Below the pieces are notes generated by a model, which was not told the DNA's origin, searched no databases, and saw only the letters and a program-made list of their open reading frames with translations. The position numbers were made by a program, and so were the translations under genes. From Clavaria fumosa (taxonomy: Eukaryota > Basidiomycota > Agaricomycetes > Agaricales > Clavariaceae), in NCBI GenBank assembly GCA_951802425.1, contig OX637795.1:620001-684000 (forward strand): 64,000 nucleotides of DNA, in the 5' to 3' direction. Positions 11,850 to 21,598 of this stretch are shown here, piece after piece. Numbering within the stretch: position 1 is the stretch's first letter; each line of letters starts with the position of its first letter.

Positions 11850-12527
11850 CTAGGCCTCCAGGCTCTCTTGGCGTTCGTGGGGTTGCGGTTCGGTTGGTGG
11901 CTCAAGTTCGGTGGGGGGGTCGATACTCGTGTCACATGTGTTGGGCACGAGGGGGTGTTCGTAGGCATCGGTGGGGATGATCCATGGGGTCATCACGTCG
12001 GTGGTGACGGGTATGACCCAGGGAGGGCCTGTACGGCTATGGTGTACGGCCCACTCTTCCTGCAAGACGGGTTCGGGCGGTAGTGGAATCTCGAATCGCA
12101 ATCTTGTGCTTTGGGAATTGACCCATATTTCAACGAGGACGGGCGAAGCGCGGAGGACGCGCCATTGTTGCTCGAACTGCAGTCCCCGCAGTTCGGTCCA
12201 CATCGCGCGGCTGAAACTTACACTGAGCCGTTCAGCCATCCTTTGGAGCCAGACGTCATCTTCCAGCTCCAGAAGTTCTCTGTTCTGTCGAAATTGTGGT
12301 ATCCGCGAGGGGGGGTCGTCAGTCATAAGCGGTGGGGGGTCCAATCCCAGCACTCGTCGTGCGTGGGGGATTTGCACTGCATCCAAGATGTGGCGCATAC
12401 GGGCAGTTGTGCCGGGAGACGACGGCGGGCGTTCGAGTCTCGGTGGTGGCGTGCCTCGTGGGTCAGGCCCGGGTCGCAAGTGGAGCGCAGGCCGTTGGCA
12501 GGTGGTCTCAGCAGGTGGCGGGCGCGG
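11850..12527 (-). pseudogene. G1 post-pol ORF3, C-terminal piece
   Basis: This minus-strand frame is a proline-rich head (TPRPPPAETT, RLERPPSSPG), a probably helical middle (VWLQRMAERLSVSFSRAMW) and an acidic/proline tail ending 25 bp before the polypurine tract. Its 5' part lies at 33068-33164. Removing G2 and one copy of its duplication joins RLPRPPPAETT in frame. It has no transmembrane segment or signal peptide, so it is not an obvious env. Function unknown. G3 has a differently sequenced ORF in the same position. Confidence 0.6.
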
Positions 12528-13132
12528 TGTAGTAGGCTGTACAGGTGTTGGCTGCAAATAGATGTTTGCAGCCGGGTTCTTCAGGGGGTCTTATTACACA
12601 ACGGGTACACTAGACAGAACCTTGGAGGATGTAGAGGTTGAGTGCAAAAGGTTCAGAGAGTGAAAATATACATTGTCCGGAGTATCCGGTATCAGATCCG
12701 ATAGAGTCCGATGTTTGGATCGAAGGTTCGAGGGGCCGGCGACAATGAAGGCCAGCAGATCAATAGGTACAACGAAGGGTGAGCTTGCTAAAAATGCTTG
12801 CTAAAAATCACAGCACGATGTGGGCGTTCAAAAAGCTGGATTTCTGTATAGTCCGGTACATACTTAAGTACATTTTTCTAAGTACAGCATACCCAATTCT
12901 ACAGAAATCTCTGGAAGCTATAGAAGGCAGTGCGATATCGTACAAGGGGTCATATAGGGGTCTTTAATTTGTAAAGGAGTCATGCGGTTCAGAGGGAAGG
13001 AATATCCGATGACTAGCACATGTCCGGATCGCTCGTCAACTGAAGGAGTAATATAATAGGCAGGAGGCTGATATTATATTTTCTTCACAGCTAAACATAA
13101 AATGGAGTGTAGGTGGTACAGCAAAGGAGTAC

Positions 13133-13853
13133 GGAGGTTAACCAGAATTGGCAATATGTTGCTATCCAGAATGGTTCGCCATTTCAACTATAAATTTTTT
13201 AAATTTTTAAAAACATGCTCATCCACTATAGATTTATCTATTTATTAAATGTAGAGATTAGGTCAAGATGAACATCACATATAAACTGAGCACAGTTAGG
13301 TGGTCAATGAACACTGCCAAAACAATATGTGTTTCTTATACAATGCCTGGGTGGAGGGATGCCAGCATGTGAACAGTCAACAAGGGCTCTCAAAATCAAT
13401 GTTGGTTACGACCTGGAGGCAAGTGTTCTCAATCTACCATGTTGTATTCCCTTTAAAAGTCCCATTATCATCTAGTCAGCTGTAGTCATCAAGTAGGAAC
13501 AACTACAATTAGGTTCATCAGCTACAATTCAGTTCTCAGCTGCCAGCACTGTGACTCTCTGTTGTTTGCACCAACATCTTATCTGGTAGAATCTGTCATG
13601 TGTTCATCAGAATTGTAGTATGTTGTGGCAGACAATGCAACAGAATTAATATACAAAAGCATTGTACAGATGGTGATCATGTTCAGAATGCCAAAGGTCA
13701 ATTCAAGTTCAGGTTATGGTTGCAATAACAATGTATTTCTTTGGCTGATTTATAGGCTTAGAGGTGTGCTACAGGCTTCAAATATATTGTTCATCAAGGT
13801 ATATTCAAAGTCAGATTGTCTGTACAAGTTTGACTTAAGTTCAAACAACCTCC
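13133..13853 (+). repeat. Left terminal direct repeat of the primase element
   Basis: 721 bp, identical by line-by-line reading to 23013-23733. The ends are mutually inverted (GGAGGTT...AACCTCC), so each repeat could itself be a transposase substrate. The repeat contains no convincing gene. Confidence 0.95.
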
Positions 13854-13948
13854 TAGTAATATAGGTAAATATATTATGTGTTTCTTATGTGCTCTCAGAT
13901 GACCTCCTTTTAAAAGTGTTGGCATGTTACATTCATCACATTATATAA

Positions 13949-14263
13949 TTAAATTCTTCTCATCTTTGGTCCTCTCCAGGAAATTATCTTCCTATCAAAC
14001 CTAGACCTTGATTGTACCTCCACATCATACCATCCTCCTGCTACCAATACTCCTTTACATTTCTTTACAATTGCCTCCCTCCCAAAATATCTCCTATTTC
14101 TTAATGCAACATGTGCATCATGTAAGAGTCTAACTCTTTCACCAATACTTGAGAAGGTCGGAATATTTTAAATTTAACTTTTGGCTAAGTTAGCTTACCA
14201 GAATCGAGGATATTCAGCAAGTCCAAAGAACTCAGCCAGATCACCAAAATCATTGGTTGACAT
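13949..14263 (-). CDS. Small spliced protein with an SH3/KOW-like basic C-terminus
   Basis: The exons are complement(13949..14147, 14199..14263). The 51-bp intron starts GTAAGC and ends CAAG. ATG at 14263 gives an acidic start (MSTNDFGDLAEFFGLAEYPRF) followed by GERVRLLHDAHVALRNRRYF and GWYDVEVQSRSRFDRK, 87 residues in all. A further upstream exon is possible, because a GTGAGC...TATCTAG intron lies just before this ATG. The C-terminal part resembles small beta-barrel (KOW/SH3-like) modules, which is only an impression. No other function can be assigned. The coding look (open frame, clean splice sites, codon use like its neighbours) supports it. Confidence 0.5.
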
Positions 14264-14846
14264 AATTCTAGATAGTCATATTAGCATCATATGTGGCTGG
14301 TACAGAGTAGAGGGGCTCACCTGCTCTTATCCAGTGAGGATAGGTTGGGGCTGGTGGTGATATAGATGAGTAATGGAGAGTATTCTTGAGCAAGGGGCCG
14401 CGCGTCGTTGAGCTTTTGTATGGCATTATTTGTTTTTGGTGGCTGAAAGTCTTTATTTGTTTGAAACAATACAAGGATCTCATGTTTGCAGAATCATATA
14501 GAGCACAAAATACATTTTATTTGATTAGGTTGAAATGGATGGCATCTGTTAATACTTTCTACCACTTATTAATGGTTCATCATAACAAGATAAGACAATA
14601 ACATGAGAAAATAATTACATTGAGACTATATTTTTTAAAATCAAATCCATGTTTAAATATTCTATGGACTAATTTATAGAGGGAACCTACCAATCAACTA
14701 GATTGTACCTTCTATTCCATCAGCTTCTACTACTAATAATGGTGGGATGTCTACCATCTGATGGTATGACAAATGTGAAATCACATGAAAATACTTTACA
14801 ACCAGATTCATATGGTAGCAGTTTTTAAAAGTAAGTATTCTGGAAC

Positions 14847-15269
14847 TTAGATACAAGGAATAATACATTTTATATTATTCCAAAAATGTAAATATTTCTT
14901 TTGAACAAACAGACTACTGAATGACAATGTTGTAATTTTATTCTTAATGGGTAAGTATATAGATGATGCAAACCACTCAGACTTCTCTGAAGGGTAGTAG
15001 ATTATTCGTAAGTCATTAACACATTTACTAATGTATAACCTATCATCAAGGTTAACAATCTTATAAATCTTGTCTAATATTGGATGGTAGATAGAATTAC
15101 ATGTACAACACATGTAATATTTCTTTTTATCTAATATTAATACTTCGTTCTTATTATATTGGTAGATAGTTTTAGAATTCATCATGTTGTCAGATATTAT
15201 GATTGGTTTGAATAGTGTTTGGCATAGTATGCATGTCAGAAATTCTCTGCTTAAGTATAATATAGGCAT
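14847..15269 (-). CDS. Hypothetical 140-residue protein with two CxxC pairs
   Basis: ATG 15269 to stop 14847. The pairs CILC (near residue 13) and CCTC (near residue 54) could bind one zinc ion; the rest is lysine/isoleucine-rich. It lies between the left repeat and the first tandem array of the primase element and is transcribed towards the left repeat. I do not recognise the family. It may be one exon of a longer gene. Confidence 0.4.
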   Translation of the reverse strand: MPILYLSREFLTCILCQTLFKPIIISDNMMNSKTIYQYNKNEVLILDKKKYYMCCTCNSIYHPILDKIYKIVNLDDRLYISKCVNDLRIIYYPSEKSEWFASSIYLPIKNKITTLSFSSLFVQKKYLHFWNNIKCIIPCI

Positions 15270-15374
15270 GTTGACTTATTCTGAAATCAAGAAATCATAT
15301 TTAACTTCATTTCACCAAGAATGGATATCTTTATAATTTATAAATGTGAAAGTCATGTAGAAGCACCTACCATC

Positions 15375-15775
15375 CTGTTTTTAAAAATGTGAAAGTCACA
15401 TAGTACACTGTACATTTGTTTTTAAAAAATGTGAAAGTCACATAGTACACTGTACATTTGTTTTTAAAAAATGTGAAAGTCACATAGTACACTGTACATT
15501 TGTTTTTAAAAAATGTGAAAGTCACATAGTACACTGTACATTTGTTTTTAAAAAATGTGAAAGTCACATAGTACACTGTACATTTGTTTTTAAAAAATGT
15601 GAAAGTCACGTAGTACACCTACATTTGTTTTTAAAAATATGTAAAAGTCACGTAGTTCACCTATATTTGTTTTTAAAAATATGTAAAAGTCACGTAGTAC
15701 ACCTACATTTGTTTTTAAAAATATGTAAAAGTCACGTAGTACACTGTACATTCGTTTTTAAAAAATGTGAAAGAA
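15375..15775. repeat. 42-bp tandem array in the primase element
   Basis: Six near-identical 42-bp units (containing AAATGTGAAAGTCACATAGT and ACTGTACATTTG) are followed by about four diverged units. The array is bracketed by two copies of AGCACCTACCATCCTGTTTT. Because 42 is divisible by three, the array reads as a 14-residue periodic peptide on both strands; this is a by-product, not a gene. Confidence 0.9.
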
Positions 15776-16020
15776 GCACCTACCATCCTGTTTTAAGATT
15801 TTTGAGAGCATGGTTAGGAATTTATAAATTATTATACAGCTTATACCAATCTCTCTTCTGGGGTAGACAACATTCTTTTGTTCTCAGACTGGATAGCAAC
15901 AGTAGTAAAATAGGGATGACGAACAAAATATATAACATGGAAAAGATGAAGGGAGAAACATAGAGACATCTGTTGTCACACTAGAAGCAAGTTAGTGACC
16001 AGAAGAACACAAAGAGAAGG

Positions 16021-16215
16021 TCACTTACTCAGCTGATGGACACAGAATATAGGCAATGTCCTAGGCTTGCTAGGATCTTCCCCATCCATCTCAATCTCCA
16101 CCAGCTGAGTCCCATTGGCCATCCTGGCTGTTTTAACAACAGTCCCATATAGGATGCCTTGATGTCCAAATACCCATACTCTTGTTCCATTGGGGTAGCA
16201 GGGAGGGGCATCCAT
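16021..16215 (-). CDS. Small SH3-like protein, first exon or complete
   Basis: ATG 16215, 64 residues: CYPNGTRVWVFGHQGILYGT, then EIEMDGEDPSKPRTL, ending HQLSK. The pattern of aromatic and glycine residues resembles small tudor/SH3-like barrels, as in the 13949-14263 protein. The final codons overlap a strong donor (A/GTAAGTGACC, near 16030), so a second exon downstream is likely and the true C-terminus is uncertain. Head-to-head with the 16506 gene. Confidence 0.45.
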   Translation of the reverse strand: MDAPPCYPNGTRVWVFGHQGILYGTVVKTARMANGTQLVEIEMDGEDPSKPRTLPIFCVHQLSK

Positions 16216-16505
16216 GAGTGTAGTGTAGTTGAGAGTGGATGGTAGTTAAAGTGTGATAGAAGAAGAATAAGAGAGCGAATAACCGCACTTGCATTGTTCA
16301 GGATGTCACGTGCTCATCATGTGACAACAATGGACACACCTGCGCCACACCTTTGCCACACCTCCAGAACACATTTATTTTCTACTACCACTAGTACTTT
16401 CTACCACTACCACTACACTCTATCACCCACTCAGAACACCTGAAACACCAGTTTGTTCTTTATTTTACACTCTTAGAGATATTCTAATATGTTATTCCAA
16501 CTAGA

Positions 16506-16820
16506 ATGTTCTTCTTCAACATTGTCAATATGGATCAGGCCTCCCTCCTAGGGCAGGACCTCCCTTCTCTCTCTTGGGGGATCATTATCCACCCTATTGA
16601 CCCTATTGTCCCCTGGACAATGATAGGAGTGTGGATAGATAGACAGGTTGTGCCAGTTATTTTTGGTCCAGTGGCTCATGTAGGACCAGAGAGAATTTCC
16701 TTTCATCTTTTTCATGACCACCCTCAGCTCCCCACTCATGTCTTCATAATGAGAAGACCAGGCATGTATAATTTTACTGTACCTGTCTTATGTTCTGAAC
16801 TCTTTGACTATAACTTGTAA
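16506..16820 (+). CDS. Hypothetical 97-104 residue protein
   Basis: ATG codons at 16506 and 16530 are in frame; the second (MDQASLLGQDLPSL) looks the more natural start. Hydrophobic beta-type segments (TMIGVWIDRQVVPVIFGPVA) follow, then a charged middle (HLFHDHPQLP), ending SELFDYNL. AATAAATAAA follows at about 16870 as a candidate polyadenylation signal. Divergent from the 16215 gene, with a shared ~290-bp upstream region. Function unknown. Confidence 0.45.
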   Translation: MFFFNIVNMDQASLLGQDLPSLSWGIIIHPIDPIVPWTMIGVWIDRQVVPVIFGPVAHVGPERISFHLFHDHPQLPTHVFIMRRPGMYNFTVPVLCSELFDYNL

Positions 16821-16919
16821 ATTTCTTTCACACTTGGACCTCTTGACTGACACCTGCTATAATATTAATAAATAAAACTGACATGATGAACATCAACCTC
16901 TATAAATTAGAATAATACA

Positions 16920-17249
16920 ATGAAGACCTGTTCACGTTGTAAAGAATCCAAAACAGATGATGAATTTTATGTTATTAAGAAGGATGATAAACATGGTAGT
17001 GCTATTAAAGATTCAAAATGTAAAACATGTCGAATAGCTTATAATGGTGAATGGAGAAGAAAAAAGAGCCATAAAATAAAAATAGAGAAAGAAGGACCTT
17101 CATCCAATGATATATCAGCTCCTGATTTTATAGATGTGTTATTATATAAATTAGCCATATTAGAAAAAAAGGTAGCTAAACAAGAAGCTATTATCAACAA
17201 AACTAATACTTCTCTTGAACAAATAAGCAAAATACTAGATCTAGTATAA
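16920..17249 (+). CDS. Zinc-finger and coiled-coil small protein
   Basis: 109 residues. CSRCKESKTDDEFY near residues 4-17 and CKTC near 34-37 form a CxxC...CxxC zinc ribbon of the type seen beside HNH and recombination proteins. A basic stretch follows, then a C-terminal heptad-rich coiled coil (LYKLAILEKKVAKQEAIINK). It lies 120 bp upstream of the primase-helicase gene on the same strand. A DNA-binding or accessory replication/transposition role is an inference from position only. Confidence 0.6.
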   Translation: MKTCSRCKESKTDDEFYVIKKDDKHGSAIKDSKCKTCRIAYNGEWRRKKSHKIKIEKEGPSSNDISAPDFIDVLLYKLAILEKKVAKQEAIINKTNTSLEQISKILDLV

Positions 17250-17369
17250 GTTGTTTTTAAAATAGATACTAATATATAAACCATGCAATAAAATAAATTG
17301 ATTAGTTTACTTGATGTACTCATACTGAGTAACCAAGCTGAGTAACCAGTCCTCCAGCACAACCTTACC

Positions 17370-20300
17370 ATGGAACACTTTAGGACTTTACATGTTAGCA
17401 GCAACATCCATAGTGGTAATGCACTTGAAACCAAATATAAATTAGATGAAATCACCAGTGATATGGTGGTTGTGAGAGATGCACAGAATGGAGAGTACTT
17501 GCTCTTCCAATCAAGGGACCAGTTCTGGAAATATTATAATTCCCTAGAACAGGACCAGAAATTCCTTGAAGAGGTGATATTTGGACACCTACAACAATAC
17601 CCAAAGTTTGATATTGACATCAAGGATAAATCCTGTGATGATAGGGATGAAGTTGTTGATATCTTGAAACAGATCATCAATGGTATTAAAGATACCATTC
17701 ACAAACATTACAAATGTACCATTGATGATGTTATAGTGTTAGAGTCTAGTGGCCTTTCAAAGGGAAAGTGGAAATGGTCATTCCACATCCACCTTCCCCA
17801 ATATGCTTTCCATGACTATTTAGAAGCAATACATTTCCATGTTTTGTTAGTTCATCGTTGTCTTCCTGAAAGTATATCCAAGTATGTAGATAATGTTAAC
17901 AAAAAAACACAAAACTTTAGAATGTATGGATCTTCTAAGAAAGATGAAAAGAGGCCATTCATTCTCTCTCCTATGTCTGAAGAACTAGGAACACTGACGC
18001 AAATCAGAGATCAAGATCACATCCTAGTTACTGCAAATGCCCACAATTTCTTTAGGACAAATACAACTGTCATTACTAATAATCATACTACTACTAATGA
18101 TGGAGAATCTCACAGACAATCCCCTAACAATGATCTAGTTAGAGGTGCCATTGCTCTTGCTGAAAAACTACAGATTTCTAATGGCTTCAAATATAGAGAC
18201 ACCATCTCTGAGAAAGATGTAATATTTATCAACTTTGATAGGTCATTTCCTACACATTGTTCTCTATGTAATGAGATCCACCATAGAGATAATACCTTAT
18301 ACTTGGTGTTATCAAAAAAAGGTCATGAGTGGGCCACCTATGAATCATGCAGACATCATAAAGGTAGCAAATGGCTAGGTTACCTTGATGGTGAAGGTAA
18401 TGTTGTTCATCATGATACCAAGATGACAGTGCAGGAACTGTTAACTAGCCATATCAATGACCTTAATAACAATGCTGTTGACTCTAGTGAAAATGTAGAT
18501 TCATCATCCAATTTTGGTCTCAGCAACATCAAAGAATATAATAAGTCTTCTATGAAGAACTATAAATTATCAGAAACTCTGCTGGTCAGAGCACAGATGG
18601 GGATGGGAAAAACTAAACAACTTAGAAAATATATTGATACACATTTCTCAGGTAATGGTAAAGTTATAAGATTTGTTACCTTTCGACAGACATTCAGCCA
18701 CTCACTGCAGGCAGTGTTCCCTGAGTTTAAATCATATAAACATATTACTGGTATGATTGATGCTAGACATCCACATGCCATTGTACAAGTAGAGTCTCTA
18801 CATCGCATCTCTACAAATAAACCTATAGATCTACTTATAATAGATGAATCAGAGTCTGTCCTTTCTCAGTTCAATAGTGGTCTTCATAAACATTTATCTT
18901 CATCATTTACCACTTTCAAGTGGATGATGAGTACTGCTAAGCATGTTGTGTGTATGGATGCTAATCTGGGAGATCGTACATACAACACTGTAACAAGAAT
19001 GAGACCATCTCCTCCCATCCACTTGCACTGGAATAAATATTTAAGTGCTAAAGATGACAAGTTCCACTTTACTACTGAGATGGGTGACTGGATGGGACAT
19101 CTGCTAAATGCAGTTGGTAATGGACAAAAAATAGTAGTACCAGTTAATTCTATTAAGGATGGGAAAGCCATAGAGGAGATGGTTAAAAAGTCATTTAACA
19201 AGAAAAAAGTTAGATTGTATAGTAGTGAGACTCTCCCATCTGTAAAGGAAGAACACCTCAGATATATAGATCACTACTGGAGTGATCTTGATGTCCTTAT
19301 TTATACTCCTACTGTATCTGCTGGTGTGAGCTTTGAGATGGAACATTTTGATGCATTATATGCTTGCTTTAATGATGGGTCATGTGATGTTGAGACTTGC
19401 AGACAAATGCTGGCCCGTGTTCGTAATCTTCACACTAAAGAACACTTCATCTGTTTCAGATTATTTAATGCCTGTCATGACCTTCCTGTTACTACACAGG
19501 ATATTTATGATATGCTTCATGACAAATGCAGTGGTCTATACCAGCAGATCACTGATCCTGCCCTCCAGTTTGAACTTACCATAGATGGTAACATACAATT
19601 CTATAAGTCTGACTATTTCTATCTCTGGCTGGAGAATGAGAGGATCAAGAATTTAGCTAAGAATTCCTTTATGTATAGATTTGTTGATCAGGTTAAATAC
19701 ACTGGTGCTGCTATTAATTTATTACCTACATCTAATGATAATACATCTAAGGAACACGTTAATACATATAAAACATTTAAGAAAGATATAGAAGTTGCTC
19801 ATTGTGAAGCAGTGTCTAATGCACCAGATCTGTCTGCAAGTGAGGCTGCTACCATTAGTGAGCAACTAGGTAATGAGGAAGATGTATCTATAGAAGATAA
19901 GAATGCCCTGAAGAAATACCAACTTCATTATAAATATTCTAACCAGAAAATAGTTTCTAATCATGAGGATCTTTCTCCAGGTGAGGAGGTTCAAATAATA
20001 AATGCTGATTGTCCAGACATCACTCCTACCTTTGTCAAGAAATATTCTAAGAAAGAAGCCAAGGATGTCTATGATAATCTGGAAGCAATTACAAAAGGTA
20101 GGACTCTTGAAGAGTCTTTACAAAAACTTAGAGAGCAGGATCTTACCAGGTTTGATAGTGTAATCAATGACTTTAATTCATGTCCTGATACACCAGAAGC
20201 ATGGGACTTGTTGAATGAAAGAAAATCATATCCTTATCAAGCACATAGATTTGCAGTAGGGATATTAACTGGATGTGGTTACCAATGTATTCAGGACAAA

Positions 20301-20852
20301 AATAGTGTCCAAGATGATGTGTTGGAAACAAAGATTCGTAATATGATACCAGCATTTGAAAAACATATGGATAATATTTTGTATGAATTTGAGGTTAGAA
20401 AAGCTAATATGGAGACCCTCAAAGTAGAAAAGGACAGGGCTAAGTTCCTGAAAAGAAGCTTAACATTTATTAATTCTATACTGAGAAAAGCATATGGTAT
20501 AAAAATTCTTAAGTCTAGAAGGAAAGGACCAACTTGTTATACCATCACCAAGACACAAGTTGGAAAACTATTTATAATATTAGATGATAATAATGCAGAA
20601 TATGAAAGTACTAAAGATAAGACTTCCAGAGTCAATATTTCATCAGATGGTGAGACAGTGCACAGTACCAAGCCAGTAATATTCTCCAAACTAAAAATAA
20701 TACCAATTAGAAAAGATACCAGAAAATTCACTCCAGAAACTACATCTCCAAAAGCAGGTTCTGAGAGTAAGGCAAAAGGAAAAGATGGTGAAAATAATGA
20801 GGAAACAAACAAATATACTGTTGTCAATTACACTAGATTCTGCATTTTCTAG
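17370..20852 (+). CDS. Primase (AEP PrimPol)-helicase fusion related to herpesvirus-type primase and origin-binding helicase
   Basis: 1160 residues, one exon. The N-terminal archaeo-eukaryotic primase fold shows FDID (80-83), SFHIHL (137-142) and RMYGSSKK (184-191), matching motifs I-III of the herpes/NCLDV clade. A zinc-binding segment follows, with CSLC at 297-300, HH at 304-305 and C327. The helicase half has Walker A AQMGMGKTK (408-416), Walker B LLIIDESES (488-496), YTPTVSAGVSFE (645-656) and CRQMLARVRN (677-686), the layout of superfamily 2 origin-binding helicases (Herpes_ori_bp). The last ~350 residues are charged and unassigned. Known activities of the families are primer or DNA synthesis and origin unwinding. 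Here it probably replicates the element's own DNA, possibly from the tandem array just downstream. Confidence 0.88.
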   Translation: MEHFRTLHVSSNIHSGNALETKYKLDEITSDMVVVRDAQNGEYLLFQSRDQFWKYYNSLEQDQKFLEEVIFGHLQQYPKFDIDIKDKSCDDRDEVVDILKQIINGIKDTIHKHYKCTIDDVIVLESSGLSKGKWKWSFHIHLPQYAFHDYLEAIHFHVLLVHRCLPESISKYVDNVNKKTQNFRMYGSSKKDEKRPFILSPMSEELGTLTQIRDQDHILVTANAHNFFRTNTTVITNNHTTTNDGESHRQSPNNDLVRGAIALAEKLQISNGFKYRDTISEKDVIFINFDRSFPTHCSLCNEIHHRDNTLYLVLSKKGHEWATYESCRHHKGSKWLGYLDGEGNVVHHDTKMTVQELLTSHINDLNNNAVDSSENVDSSSNFGLSNIKEYNKSSMKNYKLSETLLVRAQMGMGKTKQLRKYIDTHFSGNGKVIRFVTFRQTFSHSLQAVFPEFKSYKHITGMIDARHPHAIVQVESLHRISTNKPIDLLIIDESESVLSQFNSGLHKHLSSSFTTFKWMMSTAKHVVCMDANLGDRTYNTVTRMRPSPPIHLHWNKYLSAKDDKFHFTTEMGDWMGHLLNAVGNGQKIVVPVNSIKDGKAIEEMVKKSFNKKKVRLYSSETLPSVKEEHLRYIDHYWSDLDVLIYTPTVSAGVSFEMEHFDALYACFNDGSCDVETCRQMLARVRNLHTKEHFICFRLFNACHDLPVTTQDIYDMLHDKCSGLYQQITDPALQFELTIDGNIQFYKSDYFYLWLENERIKNLAKNSFMYRFVDQVKYTGAAINLLPTSNDNTSKEHVNTYKTFKKDIEVAHCEAVSNAPDLSASEAATISEQLGNEEDVSIEDKNALKKYQLHYKYSNQKIVSNHEDLSPGEEVQIINADCPDITPTFVKKYSKKEAKDVYDNLEAITKGRTLEESLQKLREQDLTRFDSVINDFNSCPDTPEAWDLLNERKSYPYQAHRFAVGILTGCGYQCIQDKNSVQDDVLETKIRNMIPAFEKHMDNILYEFEVRKANMETLKVEKDRAKFLKRSLTFINSILRKAYGIKILKSRRKGPTCYTITKTQVGKLFIILDDNNAEYESTKDKTSRVNISSDGETVHSTKPVIFSKLKIIPIRKDTRKFTPETTSPKAGSESKAKGKDGENNEETNKYTVVNYTRFCIF

Positions 20853-20889
20853 TACCGTTTTTTTAGCCTTCACAGGACCATAACCTGCT

Positions 20890-21515
20890 ACATAAATTCT
20901 TATATATCATCACACATCATGGTAGGGGTATGTATGTCTCATAAATCCTTATATACATCATCACCATAGTAAGAGTATGTATGTCTCATAAATCCTTATA
21001 TACATCATCACCATAGTAAGAGTATGTATGTCTCATAAATTCTTATACATCATCACCATAGTAAGAGTATGTATGTCTCATAAATTCTTATACATCATCA
21101 CATCATGGTAGGGGTATGTATGTCTCATAAATTCTTACATATCATCACCATAGTAAGAGTATGTATGTCTCATAAATTCTTATACATCATCACATCATGG
21201 TAGGGGTATGTATGTCTCATAAATTCTTATATATCATCACATCATGGTAGGGGTATGTATGTCTCATAAATTCTTACATATCATCACCATAGTAAGAGTA
21301 TGTATGTCTCATAAATTCTTATACATCATCACATCATGGTAGGGGTATGTATGTCTCATAAATTCTTATATATCATCACACATCATGGTAGGGGTATGTA
21401 TGTCTCAAATGTACATAATCCTTACATATCATCACCATAGTAAGAGTATGTATGTCTCAAATGTACATAATCCTTACATATCATGGTAGGGTATGTATAT
21501 CTCACATGTACATAA
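20890..21515. repeat. Iteron-like tandem array, about 13 copies of a 42-53 bp unit
   Basis: The units share GTATGTATGTCTCATAAATT, and two sub-types alternate: CATCACCATAGTAAGAG and CATCATGGTAGGGG. The array fills the gap between the primase-helicase gene and the transposase gene. It has no coding frame. Iterated short motifs beside a replication-initiator gene are a common origin layout; function here is inferred. Confidence 0.85.
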
Positions 21516-21598
21516 TTGTTCATGATACACAGTAGGGTAAGTATCACCCCATCCAAAAAATCGATTACTTTGGCCAATATGTCTATATATTAAATGTT

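Noticed and set aside
12111..12641. Plus-strand frames over G1 ORF3
   Set aside because: They cross the G2 LTR junction and have no domain. The minus frame ends at the polypurine tract and rejoins across G2.
13300..13485. Short frames inside the 721-bp terminal repeats
   Set aside because: They are under 90 codons, have no domain, and are present identically in both repeats merely because the repeats are identical.
15367..15618. Minus-strand frame encoding a 14-residue periodic peptide
   Set aside because: It exists only because the DNA repeat length is a multiple of three; both strands are open in the array.
15375..15775. CRISPR-like array
   Set aside because: Units are contiguous 42-bp tandem copies without unique spacers and with graded divergence, and the genome is eukaryotic.
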